Shown here: positions 38,422 to 46,518 of the stretch, in pieces
How the letters are laid out: every line of letters begins with the position of its first letter
How positions within the stretch are numbered: position 1 is the stretch's first letter
NCBI GenBank assembly: GCA_016790425.1
Contig: JAEUPF010000108.1
Location: 1-53,616, forward strand
Direction: 5' to 3'
Source: Rubrivivax sp.
Lineage (GTDB): Bacteria > Pseudomonadota > Gammaproteobacteria > Burkholderiales > Burkholderiaceae_C
Length of the DNA stretch: 53,616 bases
Program-made: the position numbers and the translations under genes
The notes under the pieces: generated by a model
The model's database searches: none
Told to the model about the DNA's origin: nothing
What the model saw: only the letters and a program-made list of their open reading frames with translations

Positions 38422-39462
38422 ATGGACGCCTGGTACAGCGACCACCACCTGGCCCACCACGGCCACAGCGAGCTCTTCGGCGGCCGGCTCGTCGAGAGCT
38501 TCGAGCAGCCGCTGCGCGCCGAGCGCGTGCTCGACGCATTCCTCGAAGCCAACCTCGGCCTCGTGCACACGCCGCCCGATGCCGGGCTGGCGCCGATCCT
38601 CGCCGTGCACGATGCGACCTACGTCGACTTCCTGCGCGGCGCCTGGGATGCCTGGCGCGCCCTCGGCCGCGCCCACCCGGCGTTGCCGATGGCGTGGCAC
38701 GCCGGCATGGGCCTGGCCGCCGTCCGGCCGCGCCACATCGAGGGCCAGCTCGGCTACCACTCGATGGATGCCGGTTGCGCCATCGTGGCCGGCACCTGGC
38801 CCGCGGCGTACGGGAGCGCACAGTGCGCCATCGCCGCGGCCACCGCGCTGGCGCATGGCGAGCAGCCGGCCGCCTTCGCCATCTGCCGCCCGCCGGGCCA
38901 CCACGCCACGGCGCGCGCGATGGGCGGCTACTGCTACCTCAACAACGCCGCCATCGCCGCGCAGCTGCTGCGCAGCCTGGGGCGCCAGCCGCGCGTGGCC
39001 GTGCTCGACATCGACTACCACCACGGCAACGGCACGCAGGCGATCTTCTGGCAGCGCGGCGATGTCTTCTTCGCCAGCCTGCATGCCGATCCGCACGACG
39101 ACTACCCGTACTTCAGCGGCCATGCCGGCGAGCGCGGCGAGGGCGACGGCTTCGGCGCCACGCTGAACCTGCCGCTGCCGGCCGGCACCGAGGCGCCGGA
39201 ATACCTGGCTGCGCTCGACACCGCGCTCGACGCGGTGCGCTCCAGCGGCTGCACGGCCAGCGTCGTCTCGCTGGGCGTCGACACCTTCGAGCGCGACCCG
39301 ATCTCGCGCTTCAAGCTGCGCGGCGAGGACTACGCCGTGATCGGCCGCGCCTTGCAGCGGCTGCCGCGGCCGGTGCTGTTCGTCTTCGAAGGCGGCTACG
39401 CCACCGACGAGATCGGCCGCAATGCGGTGGCGGTGCTGCAGGGATTCGAGGCGCCGGGCTGA
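38422..39462 (+). CDS. Histone deacetylase-like / acetylpolyamine amidohydrolase family protein
   Basis: A 346-residue zinc amidohydrolase of the arginase-deacetylase fold. Catalytic His160 and His161 (RPPGHHA), zinc ligands Asp198 and His200 (DIDYHHGNGT) and Asp287 (GVDTFERDP) are present. The long N-terminal segment resembles that of acetylpolyamine amidohydrolases, which remove acetyl groups from acetylputrescine and similar amines. A GAGGGAG site precedes the ATG. It is the last gene of the four-gene run. Polyamine or acetyl-amine substrates are likely by family; the neighbouring enzymes do not settle it. Confidence 0.92.
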   Translation: MDAWYSDHHLAHHGHSELFGGRLVESFEQPLRAERVLDAFLEANLGLVHTPPDAGLAPILAVHDATYVDFLRGAWDAWRALGRAHPALPMAWHAGMGLAAVRPRHIEGQLGYHSMDAGCAIVAGTWPAAYGSAQCAIAAATALAHGEQPAAFAICRPPGHHATARAMGGYCYLNNAAIAAQLLRSLGRQPRVAVLDIDYHHGNGTQAIFWQRGDVFFASLHADPHDDYPYFSGHAGERGEGDGFGATLNLPLPAGTEAPEYLAALDTALDAVRSSGCTASVVSLGVDTFERDPISRFKLRGEDYAVIGRALQRLPRPVLFVFEGGYATDEIGRNAVAVLQGFEAPG

Positions 39463-39512
39463 GGACGACAACGGGCAGGAGCGCGCCGACAGGGCGCTCG
39501 TGCACCACAGCG

Positions 39513-40388
39513 TCAATCGAACCGCGGCAGCTCGAAGCCGTAGAAGACCGAGTCCTGCGTCGCCTTCAGCCAGGGCCCCTCGCCGATCTCGACCCTCAGT
39601 GCGCTCAGCCGGCCGTAGGGGCGCGATTCGACGTGCCCGGCGCCTTGCGCGCACACCAGCAGCAGCACCTGCTCGCCGCGCGGCAGCACGAGTTCGGCGC
39701 CGCTGTCCAGGCGAAGCTGCGTGATGCCCAGGCCGCGCTCGCTGAAGCGCCCGAGCGTGCGCAGCCACACGCCCTGGCGGTGCGGCATCGGCACCCAGGC
39801 GAAGCGCTCGGGGTCCATCAGCACCGGCGCCGCGTACTGCGGCCGCGGGTAGTGGATCGGGCGGCCGTGCACGTGCTCCCACACCGCTTCGTAGCTGTCC
39901 TTGTCGTGCTTGATGCCCTGCACGTCGTACCAGGTGAAGGTGCCGCCGTGGAACTCGCCCTTGCCGCGCAGCGCCGAGATGCCCTCGCGCAGCTGGCGCC
40001 GGCTCATGAAGCCCGCGCCGGAGGGGCCGCCCACCTGCAGCAGCAGCGTCTGGCTGCGGCCGGCGCCCTGCTGCACGTACCAGGTGCCTTCGCAGAAGTA
40101 GCCCACGCTGCCGGCCTGCTGCACCAGGCCGTTGCCGAAGCCGAACGCGCCTTCCAGCACCACCCGCACCTGTTCGAAGTTATGCCGGTGGCGCCCGGTC
40201 TGGTAGCCGCCGTTCACCTCCAGCAGCTGCAGGCCGAAGTTGTCGGGCGCCCCTTCGCGGCCGACGAGGAGGTCGCGGTAAGTGACCGACTCGGTCACAT
40301 GGCCATTGCCATTGCCGTTGCCATGCCCGTTGCCGTTGCCGCGCGGCGGCTCGAAGCGCGGGGCGTCTTCCAGCCTGACCAGTTGCAT
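39513..40388 (-). CDS. Cupin-domain protein with Asn-Gly repeat near the N terminus
   Basis: A 291-residue protein with two cupin-like halves. The first carries GYQTGRHRHNFEQVRVVLEG, the His-x-His and Glu metal-site pattern, and the second LDSGAELVLPRGEQVLLLV. It may be a dioxygenase, isomerase or sensor. The ATG at 40388 is preferred because GGAG lies six bases upstream; an in-frame GTG at 40583 would add 65 Pro/Arg-rich residues. Residues 17-30 are GNGNGHGNGNGNGH, from a CCATTG/CCGTTG simple repeat. It is divergent from the first MlrC gene. Substrate unknown. Confidence 0.8.
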   Translation of the reverse strand: MQLVRLEDAPRFEPPRGNGNGHGNGNGNGHVTESVTYRDLLVGREGAPDNFGLQLLEVNGGYQTGRHRHNFEQVRVVLEGAFGFGNGLVQQAGSVGYFCEGTWYVQQGAGRSQTLLLQVGGPSGAGFMSRRQLREGISALRGKGEFHGGTFTWYDVQGIKHDKDSYEAVWEHVHGRPIHYPRPQYAAPVLMDPERFAWVPMPHRQGVWLRTLGRFSERGLGITQLRLDSGAELVLPRGEQVLLLVCAQGAGHVESRPYGRLSALRVEIGEGPWLKATQDSVFYGFELPRFD

Positions 40389-40749
40389 GCGCATCTCCGC
40401 GCCGCCTCGCCCTACGCCGCGGCCCGTCTGCCGGGCCCGCGGCAAAGGCCATGCCGCAGGGCGCTGCCACCGAGGCGGCGCTGCCGGGGCCGAAGGTCGG
40501 GCAGGCTCAGCGGGTTCGGGTGCATCGCGGTGGACGGGACGGACAGGGGGGCGCGGCGTGGTCTGCACATCGTCGTAGGGCACGGCGGCATTGTGGCGGC
40601 GCGTCCGCCGCGCCCGCCCCCTCAACCCCCGGGGGCGGAAAGCCCCGATCCGCGGGTACCGGGTGCCGTTCCCGCGCTGCGGCGCGCCAGCCGCCCGGGC
40701 AAGCACCGCCGGCCGCCCGGCGGCGGCGGCGGCGACAATGGCGGCCACC
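40389..40749. other. Intergenic region between the divergent cupin and MlrC genes
   Basis: This 361-base stretch is very GC-rich. No promoter, RNA, terminator or repeat stands out, and the only open frame worth noting is the possible 65-residue upstream extension of the cupin gene (GTG at 40583, minus strand). It should contain both promoters by position. Confidence 0.5.
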
Positions 40750-42252
40750 ATGACGCGCATCCTCATCGCTGGCTACCAGCACGAGACGAACACCTTCGCG
40801 CCGAGCCTGGCGGACTGGGCCGCGTTCACGCGCGGCGACTCGTTTCCCGCCTTCGTGCGCGGCGAGGCGATGGCGCGCACGCTGGCCGGCATCAACATCC
40901 CCGTGGCCGGCTTCATCGAAGCGGGCCGGCGGCGCGGCTGGACGCTGGTGCCCTCGGCCTGGGCCGGCGCCATTCCTTCGTCGTACGTCACCGAGGACGC
41001 CTTCGAGCGCATCGCCGGTGCCATCTGCGAAGACGTGCGCGCTGCGCGCGATCGCGGCGGCCTGGACGCCATCTACCTCGACCTGCACGGCGCCGCCGTG
41101 GCCGAGCACGCGCTGGACAGCGAAGGCGAGCTGCTGGCACGCCTGCGCGGCATCGTCGGCGCCAACGTGCCCATCGTCGCCAGCCTCGACCTGCACGCCA
41201 ACGTCACGCGGCGCATGCTGGAACTGGCCGACGCGCTGGTGTCGTACCGCACCTACCCGCACGTGGACATGGCCGACACCGGCGAACTCGCTGCCGAGCT
41301 GCTGGCGCGCCGCCTGAAGGCCGGCCGCAAGGAGCCGCAGCACGCGCGGCGCTTTCCGTACCTCATCGCGCTGAACGCGCAGAGCACGTTCCTCGAGCCG
41401 GCGCAGGGCTTGTACGACGAGCTGAAGGCACTCGACCGCGAGTTCGGCACCGTGCTCAGCTTCTGCCCCGGCTTCCCCGCCGCCGACTTCGACGAATGCG
41501 GCCCGGTGCTGTGGGGCCACGGCGAGCGGGCCGAGGCAGCCGTCGAACGCCTGTGGCAGCGCGCCGGCGAAGCGGCGCAATGGCGCATCGAGGTGCTGCC
41601 GGCGCGCGACGCGGTGGCGCAGGCGCTGGCGCTGGCGGCGAACGCGAGCCAGCCGGTCGTCGTCGCCGACACGCAGGACAACCCGGGCGCCGGGGGCGAC
41701 AGCAACACCACCGGCATGCTGCACGCGCTGCTCGCGCAGGAGGCAGGGCGGCGCTTCCCCGGCCGCGTCGCGCTCGGCCTGCTGTTCGATCCGGCGGCGG
41801 CGCGCGCCGCACACGAGGCGGGCCTGGGCAGCGAGATCGAACTCGCGCTCGGCAAGGCGGTTCCCACCTTCACCGGCAGTGCCAGCGACGCGCCGGTGCG
41901 CGGCCGCTTCAAGGTGCTGGCGCTGGCCGACGGCAAAGTGACGCTGAAGGGGCCGATGATGACCGGCCTCACCGTGGCGCTGGGCCCCTGCGCCTGCCTG
42001 GAGATCGAAGGCATCCGCATCGCCGTGACCAGCGGCAAGAAGCAGTTGCTCGACCGCGAGCTGCTGCGCATGGTGGGCATCCACGCCGAGCAGATGCGGC
42101 TCGTCGTCGTGAAAAGCTCGGTGCACTTCCGCGCCGACTTCCAGCCCAACGCCAGCCATGTGCTGGTGGCCAAGGCCGCCGGGCCGATGGCCGCCGACCC
42201 GGGCGACCTGCCGTGGCGGCGGCTGGCGGCGGGAACGCGTACGCGACCTTGA
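40750..42252 (+). CDS. M81-family metallopeptidase (MlrC-like), copy 1
   Basis: A 500-residue enzyme of the M81/microcystinase C family, the type that cleaves tetrapeptides and linearised microcystin in MlrC. It begins MTRILIAGYQHETNTFAPS, the strongly conserved family opening, with DLHGAAVAE, SLDLHANV and DTQDNPGAGGDSNTTG as probable zinc and catalytic regions. The ATG at 40750 was chosen by this motif; an ATG at 40738 is possible. In soil betaproteobacteria MlrC homologues are broad and mostly of unknown substrate. Copy 2 is 6.5 kb downstream on the other strand and is clearly divergent in sequence. Confidence 0.9.
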   Translation: MTRILIAGYQHETNTFAPSLADWAAFTRGDSFPAFVRGEAMARTLAGINIPVAGFIEAGRRRGWTLVPSAWAGAIPSSYVTEDAFERIAGAICEDVRAARDRGGLDAIYLDLHGAAVAEHALDSEGELLARLRGIVGANVPIVASLDLHANVTRRMLELADALVSYRTYPHVDMADTGELAAELLARRLKAGRKEPQHARRFPYLIALNAQSTFLEPAQGLYDELKALDREFGTVLSFCPGFPAADFDECGPVLWGHGERAEAAVERLWQRAGEAAQWRIEVLPARDAVAQALALAANASQPVVVADTQDNPGAGGDSNTTGMLHALLAQEAGRRFPGRVALGLLFDPAAARAAHEAGLGSEIELALGKAVPTFTGSASDAPVRGRFKVLALADGKVTLKGPMMTGLTVALGPCACLEIEGIRIAVTSGKKQLLDRELLRMVGIHAEQMRLVVVKSSVHFRADFQPNASHVLVAKAAGPMAADPGDLPWRRLAAGTRTRP

Positions 42253-42277
42253 GCCGGCCGCGGCGGCGCGTGATCGC

Positions 42278-43096
42278 ATGAACCTGCACGGCCGCCCGCG
42301 AGGCCCCTGCCGCAGCGCGAGGCACGAGGGTCCTCCGGCAAGCCGCGGCCACGCCCTTGCCGTTGCGGCTGCCGCCGCCTCGCTGCTGGTCGTGCTGGCC
42401 GCGACCGGCGCGCTTGCGGCAGGGCCGGCCGCCGGGTCGGCCGCCGGATCGGCCGCCGGATCGGCCGCCGGATCGGTCGCCGCGCGAGCCGACCCGCTGT
42501 CCGACGCGCCCGAGGGACCGCGCATCGTGGCTGCGCCGCCGCCGCCCGATGCCGCGTCGTACGACGAAGCGCTGCGCCGCTGGCGCGACGCCGCCGACAT
42601 CAACGCCTGGATCGGCGCGCGCTTCGCCTACGACCCGGCGCGCGCCTTGCTGCTGTCGGAGACGCAGCGGCAGAGGAACGGCCGCCTGCCCATCGCCGCG
42701 CCGGCCGAGTTCTTCACCCACCCCACGGGCGTGTGCGTCGACCTGGCACGCTTCGGCGTCGAGACCCTGCGCGCCGTCGACCCGGCGGCGAAGGCGAGCT
42801 ACCTGATGATCGAGTTCGACCCGGTCGCCGTCGCCGGCAACACCTTGCGCCGGCACTGGCTCGCGGCCTACGAGCACCAGGGCCGGCACTACTTCTTCGC
42901 CGACTCCAAGCGCCCGGGCTTCGTCGCCGGCCCGTACGCGAGCACGCGGGAATTCATCGACGAGTACGCTGCCTGGCGCGGCCGGCGCATCGTCGCCTTC
43001 CAGGAGCGCGATTCCTTCGAGCGCCGCCTGCGCGCCGCCGCGCCGCAGCGCCAGCGCACACCGCAAGAAGGCGCGGCAGCGGCGCCGCCGCGCTGA
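42278..43096 (+). CDS. Secreted transglutaminase-like cysteine peptidase-fold protein
   Basis: A 272-residue protein with a signal peptide (hydrophobic core AVAAAAASLLVVLAATGALA) and a transglutaminase-like domain. A candidate triad is Cys153 (GVCVDLARF), His193 (RRHWLAAYE) and Asp209 (FADSKRPG). The Ala-Ala-Gly-Ser repeat at about residues 50-65 lies directly after the signal peptide. It resembles bacterial transglutaminase-like proteins of unassigned substrate. The ATG is 25 bases after the MlrC stop, so co-transcription is likely; a role in protein or peptide processing would fit, but this is inference. Confidence 0.8.
   Translation: MNLHGRPRGPCRSARHEGPPASRGHALAVAAAAASLLVVLAATGALAAGPAAGSAAGSAAGSAAGSVAARADPLSDAPEGPRIVAAPPPPDAASYDEALRRWRDAADINAWIGARFAYDPARALLLSETQRQRNGRLPIAAPAEFFTHPTGVCVDLARFGVETLRAVDPAAKASYLMIEFDPVAVAGNTLRRHWLAAYEHQGRHYFFADSKRPGFVAGPYASTREFIDEYAAWRGRRIVAFQERDSFERRLRAAAPQRQRTPQEGAAAAPPR
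42427..42474 (+). repeat. 12-bp in-frame repeat, four copies
   Basis: GGCCGCCGGATC is present in four copies (one variant) and encodes Ala-Ala-Gly-Ser repeats next to the predicted signal-peptide cleavage site of the transglutaminase-like protein. Confidence 0.88.
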
Positions 43097-43141
43097 CCCA
43101 TCCACCCGCAACCCTGCGCACTGCACACCACAGCCACCGCC

Positions 43142-43588
43142 ATGACGCTCGACCGCCCTTCGCTGCAGGCCCTGCTCGAGCCGCTGCTGCCCGGCCTGAT
43201 GGGCATGAAGCTGCTCGAACTCGAGCCCGCACGCGTGCTCGCCGAGATGACCGTGCGGCCCGACCTGTGCACCACCGGCGGCGTGCTGCATGGCGGCGCG
43301 GCGATGGCCTTCGCCGACACGCTGGGCGCGGTGGGCACGTTTCTCAATCTCGACCCGGCCAGGCAGCGCACCACGACCACCGCCTCGAGCACCCAGTTCA
43401 TCGCCGCGGCGAAGGCGGGCAGCCGCGTCAGCGGCGAATGCGTGGCCCTGCACCGCGGCCGCACCACGATGGTCTGGCAGACCTCGGTGCGCAACGAGGA
43501 CGGCAAGCTCTGCGCCGTGGTGACGCAGACGCAGCTCGTGCTCGACGTTTCCCCGGCGCCCGCGGCGACGAAGCCGCCGCCGGCATGA
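43142..43588 (+). CDS. PaaI-family thioesterase (hotdog fold)
   Basis: A 148-residue hotdog thioesterase that cleaves an acyl-CoA to free acid and CoA. The motif GGVLHGGAAMAFADTLGAVG with His50 is the PaaI/YdiI substrate-binding helix, followed by the TTTASSTQFIAAAKAG strand. The protein is intracellular and probably tetrameric like its relatives. The ATG has no strong ribosome-binding site. One base separates its stop from the GTG of the next gene. The substrate is unknown; PaaI enzymes commonly handle phenylacetyl or hydroxybenzoyl thioesters. Confidence 0.9.
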   Translation: MTLDRPSLQALLEPLLPGLMGMKLLELEPARVLAEMTVRPDLCTTGGVLHGGAAMAFADTLGAVGTFLNLDPARQRTTTTASSTQFIAAAKAGSRVSGECVALHRGRTTMVWQTSVRNEDGKLCAVVTQTQLVLDVSPAPAATKPPPA

Positions 43589-43589
43589 A

Positions 43590-44255
43590 GTGAAGCCGGG
43601 CCGCCTCGCCGCCGCCACAGCTGCCGCCGTGCTGCTGGCTGCCGGGCTGGCCTGGACGCTGCGGCCGAAGGACCAGGCGGCCGGCCGCGTCACGGTGACC
43701 GCGGCCGACGTGCCGGTGGTCATGCACACCTCGGGCGGCCGGCTCGAGGTAGCCACCGTCACCGCCACCGAACTGTTCCGGCTCGACGCGCCGCCGCGCA
43801 CGTTCTTCGGCATCGACCTCGGCAGCACCGTCTCGCAGGTGCGCGTGAAGGTCGTCTACCGCTACCACATCGAGATGGCCAAGGAGTGGCCGATCCGCTT
43901 CCAGGGCGCCGGCGCTGTCGTCGAGGCCGGCGCGGTGAAGCCGACGCTGCCGGTCGCCTTCGACACGGCGACGCTGGAGAAGGAAACGCGCAGCGGCTGG
44001 GGCCGCTTCGACAAGCACCAGAACCTCTTCGAGCTCGAGCGCCGCATGACGCCCGAACTCGACCGGCGCTCGCTCGGCTACCAGGGCCTGGCGCTCGAAG
44101 CGGCGCGCCGCTCGGTGGGCGACTTCGTGCGCACCTGGCTCGTCAAGGAGAGGTTCTGGCCCGCGGGCACGGCGACCACGGTGCAGGTGGTCTTCCCCGG
44201 CGAGCCGCTGCCCGCGGCAACCACGGCGCGTCCTGCCAGCGCCGCCGTGCCATGA
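43590..44255 (+). CDS. Membrane-anchored protein of unknown function (DUF4230-like)
   Basis: A 221-residue protein with an N-terminal membrane anchor (LAAATAAAVLLAAGLAWTL) and a periplasmic domain. The pattern TVTATELFRLD, FFGIDLGSTVSQVRVKVVYRYHIEM and FVRTWLVKE resembles DUF4230 proteins, which I recall only as unknown. The GTG start at 43590 follows the thioesterase stop by one base, with the sequence TGAAGTGA at the junction, so it depends on coupling. It is the third gene of a chain that begins at 42278. A role in the cell envelope is inferred from topology only. Confidence 0.65.
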   Translation: MKPGRLAAATAAAVLLAAGLAWTLRPKDQAAGRVTVTAADVPVVMHTSGGRLEVATVTATELFRLDAPPRTFFGIDLGSTVSQVRVKVVYRYHIEMAKEWPIRFQGAGAVVEAGAVKPTLPVAFDTATLEKETRSGWGRFDKHQNLFELERRMTPELDRRSLGYQGLALEAARRSVGDFVRTWLVKERFWPAGTATTVQVVFPGEPLPAATTARPASAAVP

Positions 44256-44289
44256 AGGCCATCAGGGCCACGACCAGGAGACTACCGCG

Positions 44290-44799
44290 ATGACTGCCGA
44301 CACCCCGCTGCACGAAGGCGGCTGCACCTGCCGCTTCGTGCGCTACCGCCTGACGAGCCGGCCGCTGTTCGTGCATTGCTGCCACTGCCGCTGGTGCCAG
44401 CGCGAGACCGGCAGCGCCTTCGCGCTCAACGCGATGATCGAAGCCGATCGCGTGCTCGTGCTCGAAGGCGAGCCCGAGCTCGTGCCGACGCCTTCGCTCA
44501 GCGGCAAGGGCCAGAAGATCTGGCGCTGCCCGCGCTGCCGTGTGGCGGTGTGGAGCAACTACGCCGGCGCCGGCGACGCGGTGCGCTTCGTGCGCGTGGG
44601 CACGCTCGACGAGCCCGACCGGTTGCCGCCGGACATCCACATCTTCACCAACTCGAAGCAGCCGTGGGTGGTGCTGCCGCGCGGCGTGCCGGCGGTGCCC
44701 GAGTACTACCGGACGGGTGAGATGTGGCCGAAGGAAAGCCTCGAACGGCGTGCGGCGCTGGTCGCCCGCGCGCAGCAGCAGCGGCAGCCCCCGGGCTGA
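44290..44799 (+). CDS. GFA-family (glutathione-dependent formaldehyde-activating-like) zinc protein
   Basis: A 169-residue protein with the GFA/CENP-V zinc-binding fold. Zinc ligands are in GGCTCRFVRY, HCCHCRWCQRETGS and WRCPRCRV. The C-terminal half is family-typical (TLDEPDRLPPDIHIFTNSKQPW). Most members are not proven glutathione-dependent formaldehyde enzymes, so the name is a family label. It follows the DUF protein by 34 bases and precedes the PLP enzyme by 22. Confidence 0.88.
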   Translation: MTADTPLHEGGCTCRFVRYRLTSRPLFVHCCHCRWCQRETGSAFALNAMIEADRVLVLEGEPELVPTPSLSGKGQKIWRCPRCRVAVWSNYAGAGDAVRFVRVGTLDEPDRLPPDIHIFTNSKQPWVVLPRGVPAVPEYYRTGEMWPKESLERRAALVARAQQQRQPPG

Positions 44800-44821
44800 C
44801 CCGCCGCGGGAGCACAACCCC

Positions 44822-45823
44822 ATGACCACCCCCGCGGACGCGGCGCCGCCCGGCAGCAACGGCAGCAACGGCAGCGGCGGCGGCATCGTCGGCGCCGTCG
44901 GCGGCACCCCGCTCGTCGAGCTCGGGCGTATCGTGCCGCCCGGCGCGGCGCGCATCGTCGTCAAGCTCGAGAGCGCCAACCCCACCGGCAGCATGAAGGA
45001 CCGCATGGCGCTGGCGGTCGTCGCCGGCGCCCGCGCCCGCGACCGCCTGGCCCCCGGCGGCCGCGTCGTCGAGTACACCGGCGGCAGCACCGGCACCTCG
45101 CTCGCCTTCGTCTGCGCGGCGCTTGGCATCCCGATCACCCTCGTCACGGCCGACGCCTTCAGCCGCGACAAGCGCGACCACATGCGCGCCCTCGGCGCCG
45201 AGGTCATCGAACTAAGGAGCGACAACGGCCGCACGACGAAGGAACTCATCGAACGCATGATCGCCAAGGCGGCTGAACTGGCTGCGGCGCCCGGCGCGTT
45301 CTTCGCCGACCAGTTCAACAACCCCGACGCCGCCGGCGGCTACGCGCCGCTGGCCAGCGAGCTGTGGCAGCAGACCGGCGGCCGCCTCGACGCGTTCGTG
45401 CAGTCGGTGGGCACGGCCCAGTGCATCACCGGCGTGGCGCGCGCGCTGCGCCAGTGCCAGCCGCGGCTGCACGTGCTGGCGGTGGAGCCGGCCGAGTCGC
45501 CGGTGCTGGCCGGCGGCGCCCCCGGCGCGCACAAGATCGAAGGCGTCGGGCCGGGCTTCGTGCCACCGCTGTGGCACGCCGGCATCGCCGACGAGATCGC
45601 CGCCGTTTCCACCGCAGAAGCCAAGGCGATGGCGCGGCGGCTGGCGCGCGAGGAAGCGCTCTTCGCCGGCACTTCCACCGGCGCCAACGTGGTCGCGGCG
45701 CTGCGCCTGGCCGCACGGCTCGGCCCGCGGGCGACGGTGGCGACGATCGCCTGCGACAGCGGGCTCAAGTACCTGTCGACCGACCTGTACTCGGCGCCGG
45801 CACCGGCGCCGGCGCCGGCGTGA
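44822..45823 (+). CDS. PLP-dependent cysteine synthase/threonine synthase-fold protein (beta-family)
   Basis: A 333-residue fold-type-II PLP enzyme. Lys59 in NPTGSMKDRMA is the Schiff-base lysine; GGSTGTSLAFVCAALG forms the substrate carboxylate loop, and GTSTGANVVAALRLA is the PLP-phosphate loop. It resembles cysteine synthase/cystathionine beta-synthase relatives; the exact reaction could be cysteine formation, or lyase or deaminase chemistry. The N terminus is a SNGSNGSGGG simple repeat. The C-terminal tail APAPAPAPA is followed by the 7-base tandem repeat, whose first unit contains the TGA stop codon. Confidence 0.88.
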   Translation: MTTPADAAPPGSNGSNGSGGGIVGAVGGTPLVELGRIVPPGAARIVVKLESANPTGSMKDRMALAVVAGARARDRLAPGGRVVEYTGGSTGTSLAFVCAALGIPITLVTADAFSRDKRDHMRALGAEVIELRSDNGRTTKELIERMIAKAAELAAAPGAFFADQFNNPDAAGGYAPLASELWQQTGGRLDAFVQSVGTAQCITGVARALRQCQPRLHVLAVEPAESPVLAGGAPGAHKIEGVGPGFVPPLWHAGIADEIAAVSTAEAKAMARRLAREEALFAGTSTGANVVAALRLAARLGPRATVATIACDSGLKYLSTDLYSAPAPAPAPA

Positions 45824-45945
45824 GGCGTGAGGCGTGAGGCGTGAGGCGTGAGGCGTGAGGCGTGAGGCGTGAGGCGTGAGGCGTGAGGCGTGAGGCGTGA
45901 GGCGTGAGGCGTGAGGCGTGAGGCGTGAGGCGTGAGGCGTGAGGC
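45820..45945 (+). repeat. 7-bp tandem repeat, 18 perfect copies
   Basis: Eighteen uninterrupted copies of GTGAGGC (126 bases). The first copy includes the TGA stop codon of the PLP enzyme. Because seven is not a multiple of three, TGA recurs in every forward frame, whereas the minus strand is open in all three frames and would read as repeats of ASRLTPH. The remaining 102 bases to the next gene show nothing else. Confidence 0.97.
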
Positions 45946-46047
45946 GGCGCCCGCCGCACGAGCCGCTCGCCGGGTGCGCGCGCAACGCCGCTACCCTTGC
46001 ATCTGCCGACGGCTCCCGCGCCGCTTCCTTCACCGGACACATCCGAC

Positions 46048-46446
46048 ATGCCCCCTCCCACGCCCCGCCAGCTCATCAGCTCCGGCTCCCCCTTCGAAGC
46101 GCAGATCGGCTACAGCCGCGCGGTGCGGCAGGATCCGTGGGTCTTCGTCTCCGGAACCACCGGCTTCGACTACGCGACGATGACGATCGCCGACGGCGTC
46201 GAGGCGCAGGCCGAGCAGTGCCTGAAGAACATCGCCGCGGCGCTGCAGCAGGCCGGCGCGACGATGGCCGACGCGGTGCGCGTGGTCTACGTGCTGCCCG
46301 ACGCCGACGACTTCCCGCTGTGCTGGCCGGTGCTGCAACGCTGGTTCGGCGAAGTGCGCCCGGCAGCGATGATGATCAGCGCCGGCCTGGCCGACCCGCG
46401 CATGCGCATCGAGATCGAGGTGACTGCGCTCAAGCGCGGCGGCTGA
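46048..46446 (+). CDS. Rid-family (RidA/YjgF) protein
   Basis: A 132-residue Rid protein; the archetype deaminates reactive enamine/imine intermediates made by PLP enzymes. It contains YSRAVRQDPWVFVSGTTGFD, EQCLKNIAAALQQAGATMAD and a C-terminal PRMRIEIEVTALKR with the conserved arginine before the last strand. Placement next to a fold-type-II PLP enzyme fits the Rid role of removing its 2-aminoacrylate by-product. The start MPPPTPRQL at 46048 leaves a short leader. Its stop codon sits in the first unit of a 14-base tandem repeat. Confidence 0.92.
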   Translation: MPPPTPRQLISSGSPFEAQIGYSRAVRQDPWVFVSGTTGFDYATMTIADGVEAQAEQCLKNIAAALQQAGATMADAVRVVYVLPDADDFPLCWPVLQRWFGEVRPAAMMISAGLADPRMRIEIEVTALKRGG

Positions 46447-46471
46447 GCGGCGGCGGCTGAGCGGCGGCGGC
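46437..46471 (+). repeat. 14-bp tandem repeat (2.5 copies) containing a stop codon
   Basis: CGGCGGCTGAGCGG occurs twice in full and once in part; the first copy contains the TGA stop of the Rid gene. Confidence 0.85.
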
Positions 46472-46500
46472 AGGCGGGCGCGCTACGGCTGCTGCCGCCT

Positions 46501-46518
46501 CTACCGCTTCTACCGCTT
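46501..46518 (-). repeat. 9-bp duplication of the last two codons plus stop
   Basis: CTACCGCTT is duplicated. On the minus strand it reads Lys-Arg-stop twice, so the end of the PNPOx gene has been tandemly duplicated in frame. Confidence 0.85.

Noticed and set aside
40395-40583. GTG at 40583 as the true start of the cupin gene
   Set aside because: The extra 65 residues are Pro/Arg-rich with no family match, whereas 40388 has a well-placed GGAG; kept only as an alternative.
45820-45945. Possible CRISPR-like array
   Set aside because: Units are 7 bases without spacers and there are no cas genes.
45765-46076. A minus-strand frame encoding repeated ASRLTPH
   Set aside because: It is only the translation of the 7-base tandem repeat, open in every minus frame; no ribosome-binding site and no flanking domain.
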